64,000 bases of DNA, taken from positions 2,170,001 through 2,234,000 of the forward strand of contig OZ220724.1 in assembly GCA_965116715.1 (NCBI GenBank), in the 5' to 3' direction. The translations under genes and the position numbers were made by a program. The stretch is from Poriferisodalis sp965116715 (GTDB lineage Bacteria; Actinomycetota; Acidimicrobiia; Acidimicrobiales; Poriferisodalaceae). Shown piece by piece: positions 42,089 to 49,642 of this stretch. The notes under the pieces were generated by a model. It searched no databases, was not told the origin of the DNA, and saw only the letters and a program-made list of their open reading frames with translations. Numbering within the stretch: position 1 is the first letter of the stretch; each line of letters opens with the position of its first letter.

Positions 42089-42754
42089 TTACGGCTGCGC
42101 GAGATAGTCGGTGTCGTCTCGTACTGCGGCGAAGTCCCCGGCGTCGAGATAGTGGTTCCACAACGACCGTGCCGGAATGCGCAGCGCCTTCTGCGGTTCG
42201 GGTGGTGCCCACCAGGTGGCGGTCTCGACGCGCTTGCCCACGCGTACGGCTTCTTCAATTGCGGGCAACAAGTCGGTGTCAGCGGACACCACCACAGCAA
42301 CGTCGTAGAGATCGTGGTGCGCTCCCAGTGCAAGATGCAGCGCCAGCAACACGTCAACGCCCTTTTCCTCGGCTCGCCATCGCTGACGCCCTTGGGGGTC
42401 GCGGCCGGCGGGCCAATAGCGCATCGGGCGGGTGTGAACGCTTACGGCGTCGAGCGCTTCCCAACTGGCCTTCTGCCGGTCGAATGCGGTGACGAGCTTG
42501 TGCGAACTGCGTACACCCGGCTGGCCCCGGTACACCCGCACGCCCTCGAGTCGTCGAGTCGGGTCGACGCCGAGGCCACGGCGGCACAGCAACTCGCCCA
42601 GCAGTTCGGGGCGGACGTGGCCGTGCCACGACGGCGCGCCGGGCGGCACGAACAACGCTCGTGTCGTGTGCCAAGTGTTCTGATAATCGAGAAACGCCAC
42701 GACGCGGGTGCTCGATGCTGCGCTGGACACGGGCGCAAAAGATAACCCCGCCAT
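42089..42754 (-). CDS. NYN domain (PIN-like nuclease) protein
   Basis: The 221-residue protein has the NYN/PIN-like acidic residues: VVAFLDYQNTWHTTRA at the start, EEKGVDVLLALHLALGAH in the middle, and VAVVVSADTDLLPAIEEAV with S-x-D-x-D. The fold is that of RNA- or DNA-cleaving NYN nucleases (LabA/DUF88 group). Target unknown. I chose the ATG at 42754; longer frames run through a hairpin-containing leader. It is convergent with hutH and is flanked by the hutH 3' end and its duplicate. Confidence 0.78.
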   Translation of the reverse strand: MAGLSFAPVSSAASSTRVVAFLDYQNTWHTTRALFVPPGAPSWHGHVRPELLGELLCRRGLGVDPTRRLEGVRVYRGQPGVRSSHKLVTAFDRQKASWEALDAVSVHTRPMRYWPAGRDPQGRQRWRAEEKGVDVLLALHLALGAHHDLYDVAVVVSADTDLLPAIEEAVRVGKRVETATWWAPPEPQKALRIPARSLWNHYLDAGDFAAVRDDTDYLAQP

Positions 42755-42925
42755 GCCCGGCAAAGCCGGCCAGACGGGGAGGAATAGGAGAACGGTATCG
42801 GATGGTGCGACTCGCATGCAACATGCGCGGCGGAACGATGCATCACAACGCGGTGCGAGACGGCGGAGCTGACCCAGACTGGTTGGCACCGGACGGCAAT
42901 GCCTTCGTCTCGGCGCGACGCAGTC

Positions 42926-43128
42926 GAATGGGTGAGCGCCGCGCGCGGCATCGAGCTGCGATCCCCGTTACAGCCCGCGGCAGGCATCGCAGCCGCATCC
43001 ACCCTGCTGCGCAGCGCAGCCCCGGCCCCGACCGCTGGCTGTCCCCCGAGCTCGCCGCCGCCGATCAGCTGCTCACCGACGAAGCCCTCGTCCCCGCAGT
43101 CGAATCAGCCACCGCCCCCCTCGTCTGA
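42926..43128 (+). pseudogene. Duplicated, frameshifted 3' fragment of hutH
   Basis: This 203-bp stretch matches the last 210 bp of hutH (41791-42000) over its whole length at high identity. The translated pieces VEWVSAARGIELRSPLQPA and, in another frame, DRWLSPELAAADQLLTDEA match hutH residues, and the two are separated by a net 7-bp deletion near 43016. The stop codon is retained. No complete enzyme is encoded. The fragment and the true hutH end form direct repeats around the NYN gene. Confidence 0.88.
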
Positions 43129-43166
43129 ACCGGTTCGCCTTCGGGCGAATCCGTCCGCAGGGTGAT

Positions 43167-43340
43167 ATGTACGGTGTGAACGTGACCGAGATCACATTCA
43201 TTGACGTACTGAACCGCCTGGCCGATGAGGCCGAAGACCGCCGTCAACTCCACGCGACCCGCGCCGAGGACGACTACGTGCCGTGGGATGAGGTCAGGGC
43301 AGCGTCAAGCCTGCTCGCGAGGCCCGAGTCGCCGCAGTGA
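43167..43340 (+). CDS. Small acidic protein, possible orphan antitoxin
   Basis: An ATG at 43167 opens a 57-residue frame, MYGVNVTEITFIDVLNRLAD to the end LLARPESPQ. The middle and end (DEAEDRRQL, DDYVPWDEVRAASSLL) are helical and acidic and resemble short antitoxins or DNA-binding linkers, but I cannot assign a family and no toxin gene is adjacent. It begins 38 bp after the hutH fragment. Codon use is normal for the genome. Confidence 0.4.
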   Translation: MYGVNVTEITFIDVLNRLADEAEDRRQLHATRAEDDYVPWDEVRAASSLLARPESPQ

Positions 43341-43362
43341 AGGCGGCCTTGGGCCTGGTGTC

Positions 43363-43758
43363 CTAGTCGGCGGCTAGAGCCTCGATCTCGATCATGAGTC
43401 CGGGGAAGGCGAGCTGAGTGGCCCCGATCAACGTCATCGGCGGGGTTGCGCCCAGCGGGCCGAACCGTTCGCCGAACGCGCCGAAGTGCTTCAGGGCCTC
43501 GTCCATGTCGGTGACGTAGACGGTGAGCCGCGTGATGTTGGTCAGATCCATGTCGGCAGCGTTCACGACGGCCTCGAGATTGTCGAGCGCCAGCGTCATC
43601 TGGCTTCGCATGTCCCCAGCGTGCTGCGGTTTGCCTTCGGCATCGACCGATGTCTGACCTGAACAGACCAGTTGCCTGCTCGCTCCCTCGATGATCTCGG
43701 CTTGGTTGAAGCCGAAGTTCAGTGACCACGGCCACGGGTTGACTGGCGTCCTCTTCAT
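43363..43758 (-). CDS. RidA family protein
   Basis: The 131-residue protein has the RidA/YjgF fold: QLVCSGQTSVDAEGKPQHAG, LALDNLEAVVNAADMDLTNI, and RLTVYVTDMDEAL, and PPMTLIGATQLAFPGLMIEI (shortened) near the C-terminus. RidA proteins hydrolyse reactive imines and enamines. The position of the catalytic arginine (usual RxE near residue 105) is not conserved here, so it may belong to a Rid subgroup with a different role. Confidence 0.82.
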   Translation of the reverse strand: MKRTPVNPWPWSLNFGFNQAEIIEGASRQLVCSGQTSVDAEGKPQHAGDMRSQMTLALDNLEAVVNAADMDLTNITRLTVYVTDMDEALKHFGAFGERFGPLGATPPMTLIGATQLAFPGLMIEIEALAAD

Positions 43759-43828
43759 TTCGTCGTTTCCCTTCCTTCGAATATCCGCTGCGCGAGCCGC
43801 CGCGAGCCCGCTGGCCGCAGCGACTTGG

Positions 43829-43913
43829 CGGAGGGAGGGGGATTCGAACCCCCGGAGGCTTGCGCCTCAACGGTTTTCAAGACCGTCGCAATCGTCCACT
43901 CTGCCACCCCTCC
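43829..43913 (-). tRNA. tRNA-Ser (anticodon TGA)
   Basis: On the minus strand the acceptor GGAGGGG pairs with TCCCTCC (one G-T pair), discriminator G. The anticodon loop TCTTGAAAA gives anticodon TGA, reading UCA and others. A long variable arm and GGTTCGAATCC T arm are present. Confidence 0.95.
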
Positions 43914-44028
43914 GCCGGCCAACCTAGCGGCAGGTCCCACCAGCACCGGCAGCTCGACTCATCGCGGTTCGCGCCCATGTGGGGCTATCTTGAGTCGGCG
44001 CGCCGGCCACTGTCGGGCGGTTGCGCAT

Positions 44029-44119
44029 GGAGAGGTGGCCGAGTCCGGTTGAAGGCGCTTCCCTGCTAAGGAAGTAACTGCCGCAAGGTGGTTCGTGGGT
44101 TCGAATCCCACCCTCTCCG
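44029..44119 (+). tRNA. tRNA-Ser (anticodon GCT)
   Basis: The acceptor GGAGAGG (44029-44035) pairs with CCTCTCC (44112-44118), discriminator G. The anticodon loop CTGCTAA gives GCT, reading AGC/AGU. The large variable arm and GGTTCGAATCC confirm the identity. It diverges from tRNA-Ser(TGA) 115 bp away. Confidence 0.95.
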
Positions 44120-44152
44120 CACCTCCTATTCGCCCGAAGTGAAACGACCTGC

Positions 44153-45826
44153 ATGAGAAACCGGCTGCTTCGCTTCGCGACCTATGTCGCCGTGGGCGTC
44201 GTCACCGGATTCATCGTGGCGGCCGTCGCCGTGCTGACCGAGAAGGTGCTGCTCGAGCGCGTGCTGCACCTGCCGCCGTGGCAGCGGATGATCGCGCCGG
44301 CGCTCGGACTGTGGGGCGCCATCATCATGCTGCGCTGGGCGGACGCGGGGCGGCGGCTCGCGCCATCCACCTCCGAGGAGTACATCCGCGCCTTCCACGA
44401 CCGCAACCACCCGATGCGGTTCCGGGACCTGCCCACTCGCCTGCTTGCGGGCATCGTGACGGTGGGCTCCGGCGGCGCAGTCGGCCTGGAGGGTCCGTCC
44501 ATCTATGCCGGTGCGACGGCCGGCAACGCGATGCAGCGGGTTGTCCGCCGGCTGTTCCGGGGCCGGGAGGGCTATGCGCTGCTGGTGGCAGGCGCCGCTG
44601 CCGGTGTCAGCGCCATCTTCCAAGCGCCTGCCACCGGCGTGCTGTTCGCGCTCGAAGCCCCCTACAAGAGCGACCTCGGCCGCAGGGCGCTGCTGCCCGC
44701 CCTGCTCTCCAGCGCCTCCAGCTACGTCGTGTACGTATTAGTCACCGGCTTCGACGATCGTCCCTTCGAGATCGGCACCGAGATGGTGAGCGTGCAGTTC
44801 GGCCGCCAGGAATTGCTGGGAGCCGCAGTCGTCGGCGCCCTCTGCGGGCTCCTGGCATCGGCGTTCTGCCGCGTGCTGGCCTTGGCCAAGCGGGTCCACG
44901 CCTCTGACCGGCCGTGGTGGCTGATCGCGCTGAGCGCCGGGGGAATCCTGGTGGGCCTCGCTGCGCTGTGCGAGGTGCTGTTCGATGCGCCGCTGTCGCT
45001 GGGCCCCACCGCCGAGGGGCAGCTCACCGACTGGGCGCTGAACCCCGAGGCATCGCTGTGGCTGCTGGGCGCCCTGCTGGTGATCCGGATCGTGGCCACC
45101 TCCACGGTGCTGGCGGGCGGCGGCGTGGGCGGCGTGTTCATCCCGCTCGCCGTGTTCGGGCTGATCGTGGGCCGCCTGGTGGGCGGATGGATCGAGCTGG
45201 GGCCCGAGTCGCTGGCGTTCTTCCCGTTCATCGGTGTCGCCGCCTTCCTGGCCGCTGGCTATCGAACCCCACTCGCCGCGGTGATGTTCGTGGCCGAGTC
45301 CACCGGCGCGCCGCTGTTCGTCGTGCCCGCGCTGGTGGCGGTGGCCGTGTCGCAGGTGCTCATCGGCAATGCCTCGGTCTCGCAGTTCCAGCGCGACAGC
45401 CGCACGGGACATCTCGAGCGGCGCTTGGAGATGCCGGTCAACTCCGCCATGTCCACCGAAGTGCCCACGGTGAATGCCGATGCCCCGCTGGCTGATTTCG
45501 TGTGGGGCGTGGCGCTGCCCCGCAAGCAGCTCGAAGCCATCGTGATCGGGTCCGAACGGGAATTCCTGGGCGTGATCCGGCTGAGCGACACCCGCGACGT
45601 GGACCGCAACGACTGGATGTCGGTGACGTGCGGCGAGGTGATGACGACGGACATCACCCCGGCGCGCCCGTCGTGGACGCTGCGCGAGGTCACCGAGGCG
45701 ATGGCGGATGCCCAGATCGAGCTGTTTCCCGTGGTCGACAGCGGCGGGCGCATCGCGGGCGTGGTCACCGAGAATGCCATCGTCAAGCTGGTGGACTTCC
45801 TCAATGAGACACAAGGCGACCGCTGA
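44153..45826 (+). CDS. ClC-family chloride channel or transporter with CBS domains
   Basis: The 557-residue protein has the ClC selectivity sequences: GSGGAVGLEGPSI near residue 106 (the gating glutamate is in the GLEGP motif), the helix with GVSAIFQAPATGVLFALEAP, and GGGVGGVFIPLAVFG. About ten or more membrane spans precede a C-terminal tail from residue 420 with two CBS domains (MSTEVPTVNADAPL and VMTTDITPARPSWTL). CBS domains bind nucleotides and regulate ClC proteins. Whether it is a channel or a Cl-/H+ antiporter is not decidable here. Confidence 0.9.
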   Translation: MRNRLLRFATYVAVGVVTGFIVAAVAVLTEKVLLERVLHLPPWQRMIAPALGLWGAIIMLRWADAGRRLAPSTSEEYIRAFHDRNHPMRFRDLPTRLLAGIVTVGSGGAVGLEGPSIYAGATAGNAMQRVVRRLFRGREGYALLVAGAAAGVSAIFQAPATGVLFALEAPYKSDLGRRALLPALLSSASSYVVYVLVTGFDDRPFEIGTEMVSVQFGRQELLGAAVVGALCGLLASAFCRVLALAKRVHASDRPWWLIALSAGGILVGLAALCEVLFDAPLSLGPTAEGQLTDWALNPEASLWLLGALLVIRIVATSTVLAGGGVGGVFIPLAVFGLIVGRLVGGWIELGPESLAFFPFIGVAAFLAAGYRTPLAAVMFVAESTGAPLFVVPALVAVAVSQVLIGNASVSQFQRDSRTGHLERRLEMPVNSAMSTEVPTVNADAPLADFVWGVALPRKQLEAIVIGSEREFLGVIRLSDTRDVDRNDWMSVTCGEVMTTDITPARPSWTLREVTEAMADAQIELFPVVDSGGRIAGVVTENAIVKLVDFLNETQGDR

Positions 45827-45886
45827 GCTCGCCGGGGCCGAGTTAGCCAAGACCGGGCTAGCCAAGACCATGCACAAGCGAGGCCG

Positions 45887-46606
45887 ATGATGAGTGAACC
45901 GGAGCCGCAGCCGATCGGGCTGCTCGAAGGCCTGGCGACCACCCGAGCAATCCGCCGCTACCTGCCCGAGCCGATCCCCGACGAGGACCTCGCGTCGATC
46001 CTGTGGCATGCCAGCCGGGCGCCCAGCGGCTCCAACCGGCAGATGTTCCGCTTTGTCGTGCTGCGCGACGGGCCGGCTGCGCAGCAGGCCAAGGCGCTGC
46101 TCGGCCAGTGCTTCCGTGACGGCTGGAACGCGAAACGCTCAGGCGACGGTTACACGACGGGCTCCGGCGCTGCCGACGACTCGCCCAAGGCCCGCATGGC
46201 CCGAACCATGCAGCACTTCGTCGACCATTTCGAGGAGACGCCGGTGGTGGTGCTGGCGTGCCTGGTGCGCTACCGGAAGCCCACCTACGCCGAGGGCGCA
46301 TCGGTGTACCCGGCGGTGCAGAACCTGCTGCTGGCGGCCCGGGCGCTCGGCTACGGGGGTGTCATCACCGGCTGGCACCGCGACGTCGAGGACGAACTGC
46401 GGGAGCTGCTCGGCATTCCCGACGGCGTCGCCATCCACGCAACAATCCCGCTCGGCCGGCCCGTGGGGCGCCACGGCCCAGTGCGGCGGCGGCCGCTGCG
46501 CGAACTGGTCTATGAGGATCGCTGGGACCACGTTGCGCCGTGGGCCGTCGACCCGCCCGGCACGCGCTTCGCTTCGGCAGGCCCACCTCCCGGCTCACCG
46601 ACGTAG
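45887..46606 (+). CDS. Nitroreductase family protein
   Basis: The 239-residue FMN protein starts with the family segment ATTRAIRRYLPEPIPDEDL, then SRAPSGSNRQMFRFVVL. The later motif is ASVYPAVQNLLLAARALGYGG. Members reduce nitro compounds or act as dehydrogenases. The substrate is unknown. ATG 45887 or 45890 can start the frame. An 11-bp direct repeat (TAGCCAAGACC twice) lies just upstream, at about 45844-45870. Confidence 0.85.
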   Translation: MMSEPEPQPIGLLEGLATTRAIRRYLPEPIPDEDLASILWHASRAPSGSNRQMFRFVVLRDGPAAQQAKALLGQCFRDGWNAKRSGDGYTTGSGAADDSPKARMARTMQHFVDHFEETPVVVLACLVRYRKPTYAEGASVYPAVQNLLLAARALGYGGVITGWHRDVEDELRELLGIPDGVAIHATIPLGRPVGRHGPVRRRPLRELVYEDRWDHVAPWAVDPPGTRFASAGPPPGSPT

Positions 46607-46641
46607 ACGCGCCCGCCGTGGCGGCGGCAGGACGCTCCGAC

Positions 46642-47472
46642 CTAGACAGTCTCGGCGGGACGGTCGGTGTGGCTCCACTGCGACCACGAGCCGATGTACA
46701 CCTGCGGGCGGCCGAGACCGGCGCGCTCCATGGCCAGGGCGTCCATGCAGGCGCTGACGCCTGAGCCGCAGTACACGACGGCGTTGTTTGCATCGCCGGC
46801 CAACTCCACGCCCTCGGCCCCATAGCGGGCGCGCAGCGTCGCAGCGTCAGCGAAGCGGCCCTCGGGGCCGAGGTTGTCGGTCATCGGCACGTTGACCGCA
46901 CCCGGGATGTGACCGGGGCGCGGGTCGACCGGCTCAGTCTCGCCGCGGTAGCGATCGCCGCCGCGTGCATCGATGAGCACCACGGCCGGGTCGGCGCCAG
47001 CGTCGGCCGCGCCGTCGATGTCGACGAATGCGCCCGCTGGCCACGGCCGCACCGGGCAGTCGACCGCGGCGCGTGCGCTCGGCGCTGTATCGGTGGCACC
47101 GGTCCACGATCCCAGCCCGCCGTCGAGCAGTCCGGCATCGTGGCCGAGCACTCGCAGCATCCACACCATCCGGCCTGCGGCAGTGCCGTTCAGGTCGTCG
47201 TAGGCCACCACCGGATCGTTCGGGCCGATGCCGAGGCGCCCCAGCGATGCGGCGAAGCTCTCTGCGGTCGGCAGCGGATGGCGGCCATGGGCGGGCCCGC
47301 CGTGCGCGGACAGATGCGCGTCGAGGTCCACCCAGATGGCCCCGGCGATGTGGCCCTCGAGGTAGGCGTCATAGCCGGACCGGCCGTCGAGGTACCAGCG
47401 CACGTCGCACAGCACGATGTCGTCGCGGCGGGCGATGTCGGCGGCGCTCACCACGGGTGGCAGCGCGGCCAT
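46642..47472 (-). CDS. Sulfurtransferase with two rhodanese domains
   Basis: The protein of about 276 residues has a non-catalytic N-terminal rhodanese domain (CDVRWYLDGRSGYDAYLEGH, HIAGAIWVDLDAHLS) and a catalytic C-terminal one with the active-site cysteine in YCGSGVSAC. The glycine-rich loop suits thiosulfate or 3-mercaptopyruvate sulfurtransferase. I put the start at the ATG at 47472, which overlaps the MBL stop codon (TGATG), so it is coupled to that gene. The pair points to persulfide or thiosulfate metabolism. Confidence 0.85.
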   Translation of the reverse strand: MAALPPVVSAADIARRDDIVLCDVRWYLDGRSGYDAYLEGHIAGAIWVDLDAHLSAHGGPAHGRHPLPTAESFAASLGRLGIGPNDPVVAYDDLNGTAAGRMVWMLRVLGHDAGLLDGGLGSWTGATDTAPSARAAVDCPVRPWPAGAFVDIDGAADAGADPAVVLIDARGGDRYRGETEPVDPRPGHIPGAVNVPMTDNLGPEGRFADAATLRARYGAEGVELAGDANNAVVYCGSGVSACMDALAMERAGLGRPQVYIGSWSQWSHTDRPAETV

Positions 47473-48230
47473 CAGCCCTGCCCGAACATCATCAGCCACT
47501 GCTGTTCGCTGCTCGGCTTGAAGACGTAGTTCATCTGGCGCGTCTGGCCCATGGTGGCGTATGGCTCGAACGAGTACCGGTGACCCGGAAACAGCACCGT
47601 CGAGTCGGGCACCTTGGCGAGCGTGTCATGCAGCGAGCGATACATCGCCGCGGGGTCGCTGCCGGGCAGATCCATGCGACCGCAGCCGTCCAGAAAGAGC
47701 GTGTCGCCCGCGACCAGTGCCCCCTCCACCAGGAAGCACTGGCTGCCCGGCGTGTGCCCCGGTGTGTGCAGCAGCTCGATGTCGATGTCGCCCACCGACA
47801 CGACATCGCCGGGGGCGTGCAGCTCCATGTCGCTCACGGAGATGCCGGTGGTCTTGAGCACCAGTTCGGCCTCGGGCGCCTGTACGTGGATCTTCGTGCC
47901 CTGACGCTCGAGCAGCTGGGCGACGCCCTCGATGCTGTAGCCCATCATGTTGCCGCCCACGTGGTCGGCGTGGAAGTGCGTGGCCAGCACCCCGGTGAGC
48001 TGCATGTCGTCCTCGGCCAAGATGTCGAGCAGGTCGTCGACCGCATAGGCCGGGTCCACCACGACCGCCTCGCGGGTCTCGCGGTCGCCGATGAGGTACG
48101 AGAAGTTGACCATCTGACGGGCAATCGGATCGCTGGCGGCGAAGTCCTGGCCCGACAGCAGCTGTCGGAAGTACAGCCGGCTCTCGTCGTGCTGGTGAGC
48201 CTGTGGGGCGTCGGCAGTTTCATCACCCAT
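47472..48230 (-). CDS. MBL-fold hydrolase, persulfide dioxygenase-like
   Basis: The 252-residue metallo-beta-lactamase fold protein has the metal motif ATHFHADHVGGN (THxHxDH), the downstream TPGHTPGSQCFLV and the GDTLFLDGCGRMDLPGSD segment, then PGHRYS. The GCGRMDL motif and the lone metal site resemble ETHE1-type persulfide dioxygenases and glyoxalase II relatives. Pairing with a rhodanese supports sulfur chemistry. It is divergent from the acyl-CoA dehydrogenase gene, 92 bp away. Confidence 0.85.
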   Translation of the reverse strand: MGDETADAPQAHQHDESRLYFRQLLSGQDFAASDPIARQMVNFSYLIGDRETREAVVVDPAYAVDDLLDILAEDDMQLTGVLATHFHADHVGGNMMGYSIEGVAQLLERQGTKIHVQAPEAELVLKTTGISVSDMELHAPGDVVSVGDIDIELLHTPGHTPGSQCFLVEGALVAGDTLFLDGCGRMDLPGSDPAAMYRSLHDTLAKVPDSTVLFPGHRYSFEPYATMGQTRQMNYVFKPSSEQQWLMMFGQG

Positions 48231-48322
48231 GGCAGGGCACAGTACCCATCAGCCGTGCGGAGGGGCACGCCCGCGGTACAGCCGGGTTGGCCCACCGGCC
48301 GTCTGCGCGGCAGTATGCGCCC

Positions 48323-49495
48323 ATGAGCCAGACGCCTGCGCCCCTGTCGGATTTCTACGAGATGGACGAGTTCCTGTCTGACGAGGAGGTGATGATTCGC
48401 GACACGGTCGCCACGTTCGTGGCCAAGGAGTGGGACCCGATCGTGGGCGATCACTTCGAGGCGGGCACCTTCCCCATGGAGCTCGTCCCGACCATTGCCG
48501 ACATGGGCCTGCTCGGCATGCACCTCGACGGTTACGGCTGCGCCGGGGCGTCGGCCATGGCGTACGGCGTGGCCTGCCGGGAGCTGGAAGCCGGCGACAG
48601 CGGGCTGCGCAGCTTCGTGTCGGTGCAGGGATCGCTGTGCATGTTCCCCATCTGGCGCTACGGCTCGTCCGAGCAGAAGGAGCGCTGGCTGCCGCGCATG
48701 GCGGCAGGCGAGGTCATCGGCTGTTTCGGGCTGACCGAGCCCGATCACGGCTCCGACCCGGCGTCGATGACCACCCGGGCCGTGCGCCGGGGCGACACGT
48801 GGGTCCTGAACGGCGCCAAGCGGTGGATCACCAACGCCGGACTGGCCGACCTGGCCATCGTGTGGGCCAACACCGACGACGGCTTCCGGGGCTTCCTGGT
48901 GCCCACTGACTCGCCCGGCTTCGAGGCCCGCAAGATCCAGAACAAGCTCTCGCTGCGGGCATCGGTGACCGGCGAGTTCTACATGGACGACGTCGAGGTG
49001 CCCGAGTCGATGCGCCTGCCCGATGCGCTCAGCATCGGCGCGCCGCTGAGCTGCCTGTCCGAGGCCCGCTTCGGCATCGCCTTCGGTGCCGTCGGCGTGG
49101 CCCGCTGCTGCTACGAGCAAGCGCTCAGCTACCAGCTCGAACGCCCGCAGTTCGGCAAGCCGCTGGCCGGTTTCCAGATCAGCCAGATCAAGTTCGCCGA
49201 CATGCTCACCGACATCACCAACGCCAACCTGCAGGCCATGCGGCTGGGCCAGCTCAAAGAACAGCACCGGCTGCGGCCGCATCACATCTCGATGGCCAAG
49301 CGGCACAACTGCCGGGTGGCCATCGATACGGCCCGCACCGCCCGGGCGATGATGGGCGCCAACGGCGTTTCGACCGAGTACGCGCCGATGCGTCATGCGG
49401 CGAACATGGAATCGGTCATGACCTATGAGGGCACCGAGGAGATTCACGGGCTGATCCTCGGCCAGCAGATCACCAATATCCCTGCCTTCCGCTGA
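48323..49495 (+). CDS. Acyl-CoA dehydrogenase, glutaryl-CoA dehydrogenase-like
   Basis: The 390-residue flavoprotein has GCDH features: SFVSVQGSLCMFPIWRYGS, TEPDHGSDPASM, KLSLRASVTGEFYMDDVEVP and a catalytic-glutamate segment YEGTEEIHGLILG near the end. Glutaryl-CoA dehydrogenase oxidises and decarboxylates glutaryl-CoA to crotonyl-CoA in lysine and aromatic degradation. I chose the ATG at 48323 because the upstream in-frame stretch to 48203 lies over the divergent gene. Confidence 0.85.
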   Translation: MSQTPAPLSDFYEMDEFLSDEEVMIRDTVATFVAKEWDPIVGDHFEAGTFPMELVPTIADMGLLGMHLDGYGCAGASAMAYGVACRELEAGDSGLRSFVSVQGSLCMFPIWRYGSSEQKERWLPRMAAGEVIGCFGLTEPDHGSDPASMTTRAVRRGDTWVLNGAKRWITNAGLADLAIVWANTDDGFRGFLVPTDSPGFEARKIQNKLSLRASVTGEFYMDDVEVPESMRLPDALSIGAPLSCLSEARFGIAFGAVGVARCCYEQALSYQLERPQFGKPLAGFQISQIKFADMLTDITNANLQAMRLGQLKEQHRLRPHHISMAKRHNCRVAIDTARTARAMMGANGVSTEYAPMRHAANMESVMTYEGTEEIHGLILGQQITNIPAFR

Positions 49496-49642
49496 CGGCT
49501 CACCCGGACCCATGACATAGCGGCACGTCATGGATTCTTGAACGACACGAAACTGCAATGGCGCTGCCGGAACGCAGGCGGGACCATGAACGTCATTCGC
49601 GTAGAGCTGCGCAACGCGCGGCTACCGAGGGGAGGGGACGCC

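Noticed and set aside
42661..43128. 155-codon plus-strand frame ending with hutH-like residues
   Set aside because: Only the last quarter matches hutH. The first part is antisense to the NYN gene leader, so it is not a gene; the match is described as a hutH fragment.
45843..45870. Direct repeat TAGCCAAGACC twice before the nitroreductase gene
   Set aside because: It is only 11 bp, with no symmetry and no promoter aligned to it, and it lies next to the stop of the ClC gene. It is mentioned in that gene entry only.
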